64,000 bases of DNA. Origin: JACMRP01 sp047302465. GTDB lineage: Bacteria; Bdellovibrionota; Bdellovibrionia; Bdellovibrionales; Bdellovibrionaceae. The notes under the pieces were generated by a model, which had not been told where the DNA came from, did no database searches, and saw nothing but the letters and a program-made list of their open reading frames with translations. The stretch lies in NCBI RefSeq assembly GCF_047302465.1, contig NZ_CP178621.1, forward strand, positions 4,212,970-4,276,969, written 5' to 3'. Numbering within the stretch: position 1 is the stretch's first letter; the number at the start of each line of letters is the position of its first letter. The position numbers and the translations under genes are program-made. Below are positions 17,403 to 25,685 of the stretch, in pieces.

Positions 17403-17719
17403 GATTTTTTCACTTCAGAGTTTTTGGAGTCATCAGTTTGAGCTGAGGCCTCTGTTGTCCCATTGTCAAAAACTTGATCTGCCTGAAGAGGCATTGGGGC
17501 ATGTGGCGTTTCTGGTGGTTGTGGCTTCGGATCTTCGAGGCGAATAGGATCAATCTTCACGTGCTGACGAAATTCCTCTGTCAGAGAAGAAGAGGCACGG
17601 CGCAACTCGTTCAGAACACGTCCAAGAGTGCGAGCCACTTCCGGTAACTGCTTAGGGCCAATGACCACTAAAGCCAATATCGCTAAGAATATAATTTCCG
17701 GTAAGCTCAAACCAAACAT
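17399..17719 (-). CDS. tatB: Twin-arginine translocase subunit TatB (TatA/B family)
   Basis: A 106-residue protein with one N-terminal membrane helix (FGLSLPEIIFLAILALVVIG). A Gly-Pro hinge and an amphipathic helix (KQLPEVARTLGRVLNELRRA) follow, then a Pro/acidic tail. The glutamate in the membrane helix (PEI) and the GPKQLPEVAR hinge indicate TatB rather than TatA. It is directly upstream of tatC and overlaps it by 4 bp. The ribosome binding region before ATG 17719 is weak. Confidence 0.88.
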   Translation of the reverse strand: MFGLSLPEIIFLAILALVVIGPKQLPEVARTLGRVLNELRRASSSLTEEFRQHVKIDPIRLEDPKPQPPETPHAPMPLQADQVFDNGTTEASAQTDDSKNSEVKKS

Positions 17720-17758
17720 GAGCCCAGCATAGCTAAAGGGGTTGTGACAGTCACGCGT

Positions 17759-18397
17759 TTAATACTGTCGTATGCGCTTGGTTTGGTCCTGGGTCAGAGG
17801 TAAAACCCCCATTTCAGTGAGTTTTTCCCGGGCCAGTTCCGAACCAGTAGTCATATATTTGTCGTAAAGTCGAAGAACGCTTTCGTTGCTGTTAATAAAC
17901 GAACTGTGGCTGATATAAGTTAGCACATCGACAAAATCCACAAATCGTCTAGAAATGGTTGTGTAGACCTGGATGGAAACATCCTCACGAACACAGCCTG
18001 CCAGTGTCGCATAGGCAGCTCCGCCCATGTTCACATAGTAATCCACATCAACTATTTTTCTCTGAAGAGAGTCCCCGAAAAAACCGCTGACATAGAGCGA
18101 ACGATCACCAAGCTTTTTTAGAAGCTCTACTTTTACGGATTCATCGTCAGAACTATTTGCATGCAGATACATTTCTGCCAAAGTTTTTGGAACCTTGCGA
18201 CCGGCTTCATCAAACTCTGGATCAAAAAGATTTTTGGCGTCTAGATAGTGCTGAAGAAGGTGCACCATATAGGATTCTACGTGGGGATAGGTTTCAATTT
18301 TTCTCTGAGCAAAACCTTGCCGCACGAGATCTTTGAAAAAATCCCCGGGGGATATAAACAAATTGGTTGTCTGATTCTTTGACTCATTTTGAGACAA
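17759..18397 (-). CDS. Hypothetical cytoplasmic protein with its own extended -10 promoter
   Basis: A 212-residue protein from a TTG start at 18397-18395. I chose this start because GAGGG (18404-18408) lies 6 nt upstream, and because a perfect extended -10 (TGC then TATAAT) lies at 18416-18424; the more upstream GTG at 18439 would sit before the transcription start. The sequence has no signal peptide. A conserved-looking N-terminal part (LFISPGDFFKDLVRQGFAQRKIETYP) is followed by a mostly helical body containing VSGFFGDSLQRKIVDVDYYVNMGGAAYATLAG. I do not name a family. The gene lies between the M16 peptidase and tatB, all on the minus strand. Confidence 0.75.
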   Translation of the reverse strand: MSQNESKNQTTNLFISPGDFFKDLVRQGFAQRKIETYPHVESYMVHLLQHYLDAKNLFDPEFDEAGRKVPKTLAEMYLHANSSDDESVKVELLKKLGDRSLYVSGFFGDSLQRKIVDVDYYVNMGGAAYATLAGCVREDVSIQVYTTISRRFVDFVDVLTYISHSSFINSNESVLRLYDKYMTTGSELAREKLTEMGVLPLTQDQTKRIRQY

Positions 18398-18415
18398 GCA
18401 ACACCCTCTTGTCTT

Positions 18416-18449
18416 ATTATAGCAGATTCCTTTTGGCACAACGCCAAAA
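18416..18449 (-). promoter_or_regulatory. Extended -10 promoter with overlapping inverted-repeat operator
   Basis: On the minus strand TATAAT (18421-18416) is preceded by TGC (18424-18422), an ideal extended -10 element. The -35 area is occupied by TTTTGGC (18431-18437), 5 bp, GCCAAAA (18443-18449), a perfect 7+7 inverted repeat. No T-tract follows the repeat on the minus strand, so it is not an intrinsic terminator for the M16 gene upstream. Its position over the -35 suits a repressor or activator site; the regulator is unknown. Confidence 0.6.
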
Positions 18450-18484
18450 TTTATCAGCTTCTAAGACCTTGGGCTTAAAGTCTC

Positions 18485-21085
18485 TTAAAATGGATTCTGC
18501 GGACCAACTACGCTCACAACGAAATGTTGCTTAAAAAGTTTCGCTGCCAAAGCCTGTAAATCCGCGGCTTTCACAGAGAAATACTTCTCGGCGACATCTA
18601 GACCTTCGCGCGGGTCTAAACCGTAAATTCTATCAAAGAGAATGCTATTGCTGATCGCACTCTTTCTTTGCAAATCGATGTCGTGACGACCAACAATATA
18701 TCGTTGCGCCCGCAGAAGCTCTTGCTCTGGCACTTTCGTGTCCACAAGTTTTTGGAATTCCGCTTTTAACATACTAATTGCTTTCTTCACCTTTTCCGGA
18801 GAACAACCAATGTATGCACCGAAATATCCGGTCTCGAGGCCTTCCATACGCATAGGTGCCACAGAGTAGGCCAGCGAGTTTTTATCACGAAGCTCGATAA
18901 AGAGCCTTCCGCCTTGGCCCGACAAGATCGATTGAATGACCTCAAGCTGATAGCGCTCTTCATCTGTAATCGTAAGACCGCGTACGCCCATGATGACATG
19001 GCTTTGTTCTTTTTTGGATTCCTGATAAAGATAGTGTTCTTGTTTAAGCGGCTTCAAAGGGAAGCTGCTTTCAAATTTCTCTCCTTGAGGAAGCTTTTGC
19101 GCAAGCTTCTTAGCCTGATCCACCCAGAAGCTTCTATCAAAATCACCCACTACAGTTAGTGTAAGGTTACGTCCTGCAATGATTTTCTCATAATAGTCGC
19201 GAAGGTTTTGTGTCTGAATTTTATCAACACTTTCTTGGCTGCCCATCATGTCGCGCGAATACGGATGTCCGTCGAAGAGCGTGCTCATGAATTGCAAAAC
19301 TGCAATCTGCGACGGATTGTCGTTTCGAGACTTGATCTGATTTTTGATAATCATTTTTTCGCGCTCGAGAACTTCTGACGGGAAAATCGGTCCCGTCAAA
19401 ACATCTTCGAAAACTTCAAACATTTTCTCTTCATAGACTGAAAGATAGTCCATGCTGACGCCGACCGAGTTTCTGCCTGCAAAAGCGCCAAGGCCCGCAG
19501 CCATTTCATCGATTCTATGATTCAGCTCGGTTTCGTTAAACTTTTTGCCCCCGCCAGTTAACACACGAGAGAACATCTCTGTAAGACCTGGCGTTGTAGT
19601 TGGTTCCGCACGCAGCCCACCTAAGAATCCCGCACGCACAGAGACAGTCGGAGTTTCTTTTTGTGCCTTTAACAACAATGTCACGCCAGGACCAATCGCA
19701 ATTTCTTCGATATCTGTAGCTGGTCCGCCCGTTGTCTTCAAAGAAAGCTTTTGCGGCTTGAACTTCACAGGTTTGGATTTCTTACTAGGCTTGGCTTTGA
19801 GAGCTGTCTTAAGATCTTTTGTAAACGCTTGGCAAGTCTTCTTGATGTTTTCATTTTCAGTTTTGCTCAACACACAGACGGTCAGGTTGTCGGCGCTAAA
19901 ATATTTTTTAGCAACTCGAGAAATGTCTTCTGGGGTTAGGGCATAAAGCTGCTTCAGATACTTTTTAAAGTATTCGTGATCACCCATATAGAACTCGAGG
20001 GTTCCTGCTTTACGAGCAATGCCGTCGACCGTTTCCAACGAGTAAATCTGCTCACTTGCAAGATTCGTAACGGCTTTTTGCATTTCAGTTTTGCTTGGCG
20101 GATTGTTAACAATTTCAACGATGTGCTCTTTGATTTTTGCTAAAGACTCTTGCAGGTTTTCAACGTTAAGTCCCATCGAAATCGCCAATACTCCGGCGTC
20201 TTGAGGGGTAAACGCATAAGAACCCACCGAATTGGTAAGCGGTTTTTCCAAGCGTAGTGAATGTACTAAACGCGAGCTATCGCCTTGACCTAAAATCAGG
20301 CTCATCACTTCGAGTGCTGAAACATCTTTATGCTTCACATTAGGTGCCGGCCACGCCAAATACGCAACTGTCTGCTCAAACGTAGACTTTTCGACTTTGA
20401 CTTGAGTTTTTTTGACCGGTTTTACTTTTGGACGAGTGGTTTTGCGAAGTTTGTAATCTTTAAATTCGCCAAAGTACTTTTGTACCTTTTGTTTCATTTC
20501 AGCAGATTCAAAATCACCAGAAACAACAAGGAACATATTGCGCGGAACATAGCGCGAATGGAAGAAGTCGGCGATTTTCTTTGGTGTGAACTTACGAATG
20601 TTCTTCTCATAACCAATGACCGGAATCGCGTAAGGATGACCCTTAAAGACACTTGAGAACATCATCTGGCTACCCGCACGGCTTAGGCTGTCCTGTCCGC
20701 GCTTGATTTCTTCAATAACAACTTCACGCTCGTTATCAATTTCAGTGGCATCAAAGGTTGGAAAGCCCATCATTTCGCTGATGACATCCAAACCAACGTC
20801 AGAGAATTGTTTGGAGATTGTTACATAGAACACAGTTTGGTCAAAAGAGGTATAGGCATTGAGCTCTCCGCCAGAAGCCTCTACCTGAGCGGCAATCTCG
20901 CCGACTTTGTATTTACGGGTGCCTTTAAAAACCAGATGTTCAATAAAGTGGCTAATGCCCTCTTCGTTCTTTTTTTCATCGGCGCTGCCGGTTTTTACCC
21001 ACATTTGTACTGAAATCACGGGAGACTTGTGAGATTCTAGCAAAAGTACTTTAAGGCCGTTTTTTAGTTGAAATTTTTTAGACAT
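18485..21085 (-). CDS. Tandem-domain M16 (insulinase/pitrilysin family) zinc peptidase
   Basis: An 866-residue protein made of two M16 halves. The first carries the inverted zinc motif HFIEH (H46, E49, H50) and the downstream NEREVVIEEIKR glutamate, so it is the catalytic half. The second (from about 470) keeps the fold-defining segments (GLTEMFSRVLTGGG, LTVVGDF, SAISNSILFDRIYG) but lacks the HxxEH motif. It therefore resembles the inactive partner domain, here fused as in pitrilysin-type proteins. No signal peptide is apparent, so a cytoplasmic location is likely. It is divergent from hemW with only 18 bp between the starts. Confidence 0.9.
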   Translation of the reverse strand: MSKKFQLKNGLKVLLLESHKSPVISVQMWVKTGSADEKKNEEGISHFIEHLVFKGTRKYKVGEIAAQVEASGGELNAYTSFDQTVFYVTISKQFSDVGLDVISEMMGFPTFDATEIDNEREVVIEEIKRGQDSLSRAGSQMMFSSVFKGHPYAIPVIGYEKNIRKFTPKKIADFFHSRYVPRNMFLVVSGDFESAEMKQKVQKYFGEFKDYKLRKTTRPKVKPVKKTQVKVEKSTFEQTVAYLAWPAPNVKHKDVSALEVMSLILGQGDSSRLVHSLRLEKPLTNSVGSYAFTPQDAGVLAISMGLNVENLQESLAKIKEHIVEIVNNPPSKTEMQKAVTNLASEQIYSLETVDGIARKAGTLEFYMGDHEYFKKYLKQLYALTPEDISRVAKKYFSADNLTVCVLSKTENENIKKTCQAFTKDLKTALKAKPSKKSKPVKFKPQKLSLKTTGGPATDIEEIAIGPGVTLLLKAQKETPTVSVRAGFLGGLRAEPTTTPGLTEMFSRVLTGGGKKFNETELNHRIDEMAAGLGAFAGRNSVGVSMDYLSVYEEKMFEVFEDVLTGPIFPSEVLEREKMIIKNQIKSRNDNPSQIAVLQFMSTLFDGHPYSRDMMGSQESVDKIQTQNLRDYYEKIIAGRNLTLTVVGDFDRSFWVDQAKKLAQKLPQGEKFESSFPLKPLKQEHYLYQESKKEQSHVIMGVRGLTITDEERYQLEVIQSILSGQGGRLFIELRDKNSLAYSVAPMRMEGLETGYFGAYIGCSPEKVKKAISMLKAEFQKLVDTKVPEQELLRAQRYIVGRHDIDLQRKSAISNSILFDRIYGLDPREGLDVAEKYFSVKAADLQALAAKLFKQHFVVSVVGPQNPF

Positions 21086-21103
21086 AACCTAAGTAGTGCT
21101 CCT

Positions 21104-22279
21104 ATGAGTTTTGGAATTTACGTTCACATTCCCTACTGTATCCAGCGTTGCACATATTGCGACTTTGCGACCTATGAACAATTCAAAATTCTTCCGCCGC
21201 AAAAGTATGTCGAACTTCTTTTTGAAGAAATCCGTCAGAAAAAAGGCTACTACCCGCCACGTCCCTTAGACACTTTGTACTTTGGGGGTGGGACTCCTAG
21301 CCTGATCCCTGCTGAGCTTATTGTAGCTATTATTCAAGAGCTCGCAAAGCATGGGTTTACAACTGGACCCAAGACGGAAATTACACTTGAAATCAATCCC
21401 GCCACTGTGGATGAAAAGAAGCTTGAGATCTACCTTAACGCGGGCGTCAATCGCTTTAGTGTTGGAGCTCAGACCTTTGAAGATCGTCTTTTAAAGATGG
21501 TTCATCGTGAACACAATGCACAGCAGACTCTGGATACCCTGGCCCTGCTTCGACGCCATAATTTGAATTTCAGCTTTGATATTCTTTTTGCTTTGCCTTC
21601 ACAAACTCTTGAGGGTTTGAAGCGCGATGTAGATATCGCCATTCAGCAAGGAGCTAAGCACATTAGCCCCTATTGCCTGACCGTGCCCGAGGGACATCCT
21701 TTGTCAAAAGGCCGCCCTATCGAAGACGAGCAAGTCTCCATGTTTGAAGTGATTTCTGAACAGCTGACTACTCAGGGTTTTAACCAATACGAAATCTCGA
21801 ATTTTAGCCTGCCTGGTTTTGAATCCCGGCATAATATTCTGTACTGGAATGACGATCAGTATTGGGGTCTAGGCTTGAGCGCTCATTCCTACATGAAGTC
21901 TGAGCCTTGGGGACAAAGATATTGGAACTTGTCGAATATTGGCGAATACGAAAAGCAAATCTTGGGAAGTTCTGGCAATGCTTATTCACTTCCCTCGTCG
22001 CACCTGCCAGAAGCACAATTCGAGAAGCTCGATAAACATCAATCTTTGACTGATTTTTGCCACACTTCGCTGCGAATGATGACAGGTTTAGACCCAGAGA
22101 AGTTAACAACAAAGTTTTCCACAGAAACCTCTGCAAAAGTGCTGCCGATTCTGCATCGTTTACAGAAGAATAACTGGCTTTTCCTGAATGACAAAGAGCA
22201 TTGGTGCCTAACTAAAGAGGGCATTCTTATCAGCAATCAGATCTTTGCCCAATTGACCTTTTTAGAGGGCGAGATTTAG
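21104..22279 (+). CDS. hemW: HemW/HemN-like radical SAM protein
   Basis: A radical SAM protein of 391 residues from ATG 21104. The iron-sulfur motif CIQRCTYCDF appears within the first 25 residues, with YVHIPYC before it, followed by YFGGGTPSLIP and the GVNRFSVGAQTF segment. The HemN C-terminal domain includes YEISNFSLPGFESRHNILYW. The short N terminus and CxxxCxYCDF fit HemW (haem chaperone) better than HemN coproporphyrinogen dehydrogenase, though annotations often mix the two. A longer frame exists from TTG 21068 but would overlap the divergent M16 start. No strong Shine-Dalgarno precedes either candidate. Confidence 0.88.
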   Translation: MSFGIYVHIPYCIQRCTYCDFATYEQFKILPPQKYVELLFEEIRQKKGYYPPRPLDTLYFGGGTPSLIPAELIVAIIQELAKHGFTTGPKTEITLEINPATVDEKKLEIYLNAGVNRFSVGAQTFEDRLLKMVHREHNAQQTLDTLALLRRHNLNFSFDILFALPSQTLEGLKRDVDIAIQQGAKHISPYCLTVPEGHPLSKGRPIEDEQVSMFEVISEQLTTQGFNQYEISNFSLPGFESRHNILYWNDDQYWGLGLSAHSYMKSEPWGQRYWNLSNIGEYEKQILGSSGNAYSLPSSHLPEAQFEKLDKHQSLTDFCHTSLRMMTGLDPEKLTTKFSTETSAKVLPILHRLQKNNWLFLNDKEHWCLTKEGILISNQIFAQLTFLEGEI

Positions 22280-22353
22280 TGCTGTCACATTGACTTTTCT
22301 CAGTGAGTACACAATCTTAACTTGGTGCCCACTTTAAGAATAAGGAGTCTTTT

Positions 22354-22890
22354 GTGTCTGAGCAAAATCCAGCAGATCAAAACGGCAAACAGGCCTCTGA
22401 TGAACAAAAGGAAAATGCTTCTTTTGATGTTTCTTCCGAGATCAAGAAGCTTCAAGAACAAACTGAAAAATATAAAAACGATTATCTCTACCTCCGTGCG
22501 GAATTCGAGAATTATAAACGCAATGCGATCAAAGAGCGCGCTGAGGCGACCAAGTATGGGGCCGAGCGTATAATTAATGACGCTCTTGGTGTGATGGATA
22601 ATTTTGAGCGTGCTCTGCAAACAAAAGCGACTGCAGAAACTTTGAATACTTATGTTCAAGGCGTTGAAATGACGGCGAACGAATTGAAGAACGTCCTGCA
22701 ACGCAATGGCGTTACCGAAGTTAAGGTTGAAGGCACTGCTTTTGATCCTAACTTTATGGAAGCTCTAAGCTCAGAGCCAACAACAGAAGTTCCACCAGGC
22801 TATGTTTCTCGCGTATTTAAAAAAGCTTATAAACTGCATGACAAAGTTATTCGTCCTGCACAAGTGGTTGTGGCGAAAAAGCCAGAATAA
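22354..22890 (+). CDS. grpE: GrpE nucleotide exchange factor
   Basis: Co-chaperone that releases ADP from DnaK. The 178 residues have an acidic/Gln-rich N terminus, a long helix (SSEIKKLQEQTEKYKNDYLY then RAEFENYKRNAIKERAE), and a beta-rich C-terminal domain ending IRPAQVVVAK, which is the GrpE signature tail (RPAxVxVxK). It starts at GTG 22354 behind AAGGAGTCTTTT. A J-protein gene follows after 12 bp. dnaK is not in this window. A weak TTGACT is present about 60 bp upstream, without a convincing -10. Confidence 0.94.
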   Translation: MSEQNPADQNGKQASDEQKENASFDVSSEIKKLQEQTEKYKNDYLYLRAEFENYKRNAIKERAEATKYGAERIINDALGVMDNFERALQTKATAETLNTYVQGVEMTANELKNVLQRNGVTEVKVEGTAFDPNFMEALSSEPTTEVPPGYVSRVFKKAYKLHDKVIRPAQVVVAKKPE

Positions 22891-22902
22891 CGGAGATACT
22901 TT

Positions 22903-23910
22903 TTGTCTAAAAAAGACTTTTACTCTCTTTTGAATGTCTCTCGTTCAGCAACGGCGGATGAAATTAAAAAGTCCTACCGTAAGCTGGCCATGCAATATCA
23001 TCCGGATAAGAATCCTGGCGATAAGAAGGCTGAGGAAAAGTTCAAAGAGCTGTCCGAGGCCTATGAAGTTTTGAGCGATGCCAAGAAGCGTGAGATGTAT
23101 GATCAGTTTGGTCATGCAGGTACGCAGGGCGGTTTCGGCGGAGCTGGCGGTCCTTTTGGGGGCGCGGGTGGCTTCGGTGGTTTTGGGGGTGCTAGCGGCG
23201 GTGCCGGTCCTGGACAAGATCCATTCCAAGATATTTTTGGCGACGTTTTCAGTGAAATCTTTGGTGCTCGTGGACACGGGCCAGGTGCTGGCACTGGCGG
23301 CCCTCGTCGCCGTCAAACAAAGGGCTCTGATCTTCGTTATACTTTGAATATCTCTTTTGAAGAATCCGCACTCGGAACTGAAAAAGTGATTAGCTTTGTT
23401 CGCCAAAAATCTGGAAAAGATGAAACCGCTAAATTGTCCGTCAACGTGCCTGCGGGTGTAAAAGAAGACCAGCGTCTTAAGCTAACTGGCGAGGGTGACA
23501 CGGCTGCCGGCGGTGGCCCTGCTGGTGATTTGTACGTCATCATTAAAGTTCAAGACCATCCGCTTTTTAAGCGCCAAGAAAACGACATCACGATGGATCT
23601 TCCGGTGACATACACCGACGCGATTCTTGGAACAAGTGTTGAGATTCCAACTTTGACAGGAAAAGCGATGATTCGCATCCCACCAGGCACACATACCGGA
23701 CAGACCTTCCGTCTTAAAGGCAAAGGCTTTCCAAAAATTGGTGGCTTCGGTTCCGGAGACATGTTGGTGCGTTTGATTGTGGATACTCCAGAGAAAATCA
23801 GCTCTCGCCAAAAGGAATTGCTCGAAGAGCTCTCTAAAGCCGGTGAAGAAACACCGCTTGTTAAAGCATTTAAAGAAAAAGTCGTTAACATTATGAGGAA
23901 TAAAAAATGA
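22903..23910 (+). CDS. DnaJ-type co-chaperone without zinc fingers (CbpA-like class)
   Basis: A 335-residue J protein. The J domain occupies residues about 4-70 with the HPD tripeptide in YHPDKNPGD. A long Gly/Phe-rich linker follows (about 75-135, many GGFGG repeats). Two C-terminal substrate-binding beta domains come next (LRYTLNISFEES; YVIIKVQDHPLFKRQENDI; GKGFPKIGGFGSGDMLVRL). The four CxxCxGxG zinc repeats of canonical DnaJ are missing, which places it with CbpA/type II J proteins. It starts at TTG 22903 behind CGGAGATACTTT. It shares 4 bp with the next gene (ATGA). Confidence 0.9.
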   Translation: MSKKDFYSLLNVSRSATADEIKKSYRKLAMQYHPDKNPGDKKAEEKFKELSEAYEVLSDAKKREMYDQFGHAGTQGGFGGAGGPFGGAGGFGGFGGASGGAGPGQDPFQDIFGDVFSEIFGARGHGPGAGTGGPRRRQTKGSDLRYTLNISFEESALGTEKVISFVRQKSGKDETAKLSVNVPAGVKEDQRLKLTGEGDTAAGGGPAGDLYVIIKVQDHPLFKRQENDITMDLPVTYTDAILGTSVEIPTLTGKAMIRIPPGTHTGQTFRLKGKGFPKIGGFGSGDMLVRLIVDTPEKISSRQKELLEELSKAGEETPLVKAFKEKVVNIMRNKK

Positions 23911-25598
23911 GAAATGGATTTCTAATTCTCGCGGCCCTGACTCTTGCGGCCTGTTCTGTTTCAACGAAAAGGCCTGAGCTTGAAAAATATCCTCAAAAAG
24001 GCGGCCGCCAACCTATCATCACGCCTGTGCCAGTCGGCCAAAGCGGCAAACAAGTAGGTGGCATGGGACAACCACTGCCGCCAGCAGGCAAAGCGAACGT
24101 CCAACGTGTTCGTGACCTTGAGGCTGCCGGTGACTACATGCAAGCCCTTAAAGAAAGTGTGAACTTCTCTGTTTCCGCGACGACTCCTCAAGAACAAGAA
24201 TCTTTCCGCTTAAAGAGCGTTGAGATCGTGGAAGGCAAACTGAACCAAGAGCAACTTGAGAAAGTCGCTCGCGATTCTGATTTTGGATTTTCTCGCGGCT
24301 ATGCACTTTTCCGTCTAGGAGAAATCTCTCTTGAAGATCGCGACAAAGACCGTGCCCGTAAGTATTTCTCGAGCGTCAGCGAATTTTTGCCAGGAAGTGA
24401 TTTGGCAGTTCGCGCCCAAGACATTTTGTCCCAGCTTGAAAGCAGTAAATTTGTCGAATCAAAAACCATCGGCGTAGTTCTTCCACTCACTGGAAAAAAC
24501 GCGGCGATTGGACAAAAAGCTTTGCGCGGTGTTGAGCTCGGCCTTGGTTTGAACAACCCGGGTTCTGGCTTTCGTCTGGCAGTAATGGACAGTGAAGGCA
24601 ACCCCGACGGAGCTCGTCGTGGTGTTGAACGTCTGGTAAAAGAAGACAACGCAATTGCAATTGTCGGAAGTCTTCTCAGTAAAACAGCACCCGCTGTTGC
24701 TGCAAAGGCTGATGAATTGGGTGTACCAACAATCGGCCTTTCCCAAAAGTCGGGCCTTACAGAAATTGGCCCCACCGTTTTTAGAAATGCTCTGACTAGT
24801 GAAATGCAAGTTCGTTACCTAGTTCGAACGGCTATGGAAGACTATGGTATGAAACGTTTTGCGATCGTTTATCCAAACGATCCATACGGTGTTGAATATA
24901 CCAATTTATTCTGGGACGAAGTTTTAGCTCGTGGTGGAACTATTGCCTCTGTTCAAACTTACCATCCTAAAGAGACAGATTTTAGATACGCTATTCAACG
25001 TCTTGTCGGCACCTACTACATCGAAGGTCGTGTTGATGAATACAAAGCACGTATCAAACAAGCTGCTGAAGTTGAAAAGAAAAAATCTGCGCGCGTGTCT
25101 CATGAAGAAGAAGTGTTGCCACCAATAGTAGACTTTGATGCCGTTTTCATTCCTGATAGCGCCAAGGCAATGGGACAAATCGCAGCCTTTTTGTCGTTCT
25201 CTGGTGTTAAGAATGTAAAACTCATGGGTACAAATCTATGGAACACTCCGGGTCTAGCTAAGCGTGCCGGTAACTTTGCAAACAGCTTGATCTTCGTAGA
25301 TAGCTTTTTACCTCAAACAGCGGCGCACTCTCGCTTCGTCCAAGAGTACAAAGGTCTTTATAACGAAGAGCCTTCTTTGATTGAAATTCAAGCGTACGAT
25401 TCGGCGTTAATTTTGCGCCAATTGGTAGCGCAAGGAGCGGCGACTCGAGAGTCTTTAACTCGCGAGCTGACCTCGTTGAAAAAATTTCCAGGCGCTCTGG
25501 GTGTCCTGAATATGAGCCCTGACCGCGAGATTCAGCGCCCCCTAATGGCTTTAACGCTAGATAAAGGTGAAATCACACCTTTGAAGATACAAAAGTAA
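23907..25598 (+). CDS. Lipoprotein with type I periplasmic-binding fold (LpoA/LppC-like)
   Basis: A 563-residue envelope lipoprotein with lipobox LAAC (Cys16). After a Pro/Gly-rich linker, residues about 65-170 are helical and repeat-like (LEAAGDYMQALKES; FRLGEISLEDRDKDRARKYF). From about 185 a type I periplasmic-binding domain begins (TIGVVLPLTGKNAAIGQKAL; AIVGSLLSKTAPAVAAKADE; KRFAIVYPNDPYGVEY). This layout matches penicillin-binding-protein activators of the LpoA/LppC group and branched-chain amino-acid-binding relatives. The start overlaps the J-protein stop by 4 bp, so it is translationally coupled to a chaperone gene, an unusual partner. Role in peptidoglycan synthesis is inferred from the family. 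Confidence 0.82.
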   Translation: MRNGFLILAALTLAACSVSTKRPELEKYPQKGGRQPIITPVPVGQSGKQVGGMGQPLPPAGKANVQRVRDLEAAGDYMQALKESVNFSVSATTPQEQESFRLKSVEIVEGKLNQEQLEKVARDSDFGFSRGYALFRLGEISLEDRDKDRARKYFSSVSEFLPGSDLAVRAQDILSQLESSKFVESKTIGVVLPLTGKNAAIGQKALRGVELGLGLNNPGSGFRLAVMDSEGNPDGARRGVERLVKEDNAIAIVGSLLSKTAPAVAAKADELGVPTIGLSQKSGLTEIGPTVFRNALTSEMQVRYLVRTAMEDYGMKRFAIVYPNDPYGVEYTNLFWDEVLARGGTIASVQTYHPKETDFRYAIQRLVGTYYIEGRVDEYKARIKQAAEVEKKKSARVSHEEEVLPPIVDFDAVFIPDSAKAMGQIAAFLSFSGVKNVKLMGTNLWNTPGLAKRAGNFANSLIFVDSFLPQTAAHSRFVQEYKGLYNEEPSLIEIQAYDSALILRQLVAQGAATRESLTRELTSLKKFPGALGVLNMSPDREIQRPLMALTLDKGEITPLKIQK

Positions 25599-25611
25599 TT
25601 TTCCGCTAACC

Positions 25612-25683
25612 GGCCCCCGAAGGACTTCTGTCATAGTCCTCAACAGTGTGAATGAACACACTGATTCCGATAGAGAGGGGGCC
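25612..25683 (+). ncRNA. Candidate three-way-junction leader RNA of the DksA-like gene
   Basis: Three perfect stems nest without conflict. P1 is GGCCCCC (25612-25618) with GGGGGCC (25677-25683). P2 is AGGACT (25621-25626) with AGTCCT (25635-25640). P3 is CAGTGTG (25644-25650) with CACACTG (25657-25663). P1 closes a junction with strands of 2, 3 and 13 nt. Its 3' strand is the GGGGG of the ribosome binding site, and the ATG begins at 25686. Formation of P1 would mask translation initiation, the layout of a translational riboswitch or autoregulated leader. The base pairing is read from the sequence; the regulatory role is inferred. Confidence 0.5.
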
Positions 25684-25685
25684 TT

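Noticed and set aside
18263..18280. parS-like TTCTACGTGG fragments inside coding regions (near 18270 and 36065)
   Set aside because: Only one half-site matches and the second arm is absent, so ParB binding is unlikely.
23112..23294. Open minus-strand frame rich in Pro and Ala opposite the J protein
   Set aside because: It is the antisense of the Gly-rich linker, where GC-rich codons keep the opposite strand open.
25647..25660. CRP-like site TGTGAATGAACACA upstream of the DksA-like gene
   Set aside because: The arms TGTG and CACA are separated by 6 bp instead of the 8 bp (TGTGA-N6-TCACA) of CRP sites; it is better explained as the arms of P3.
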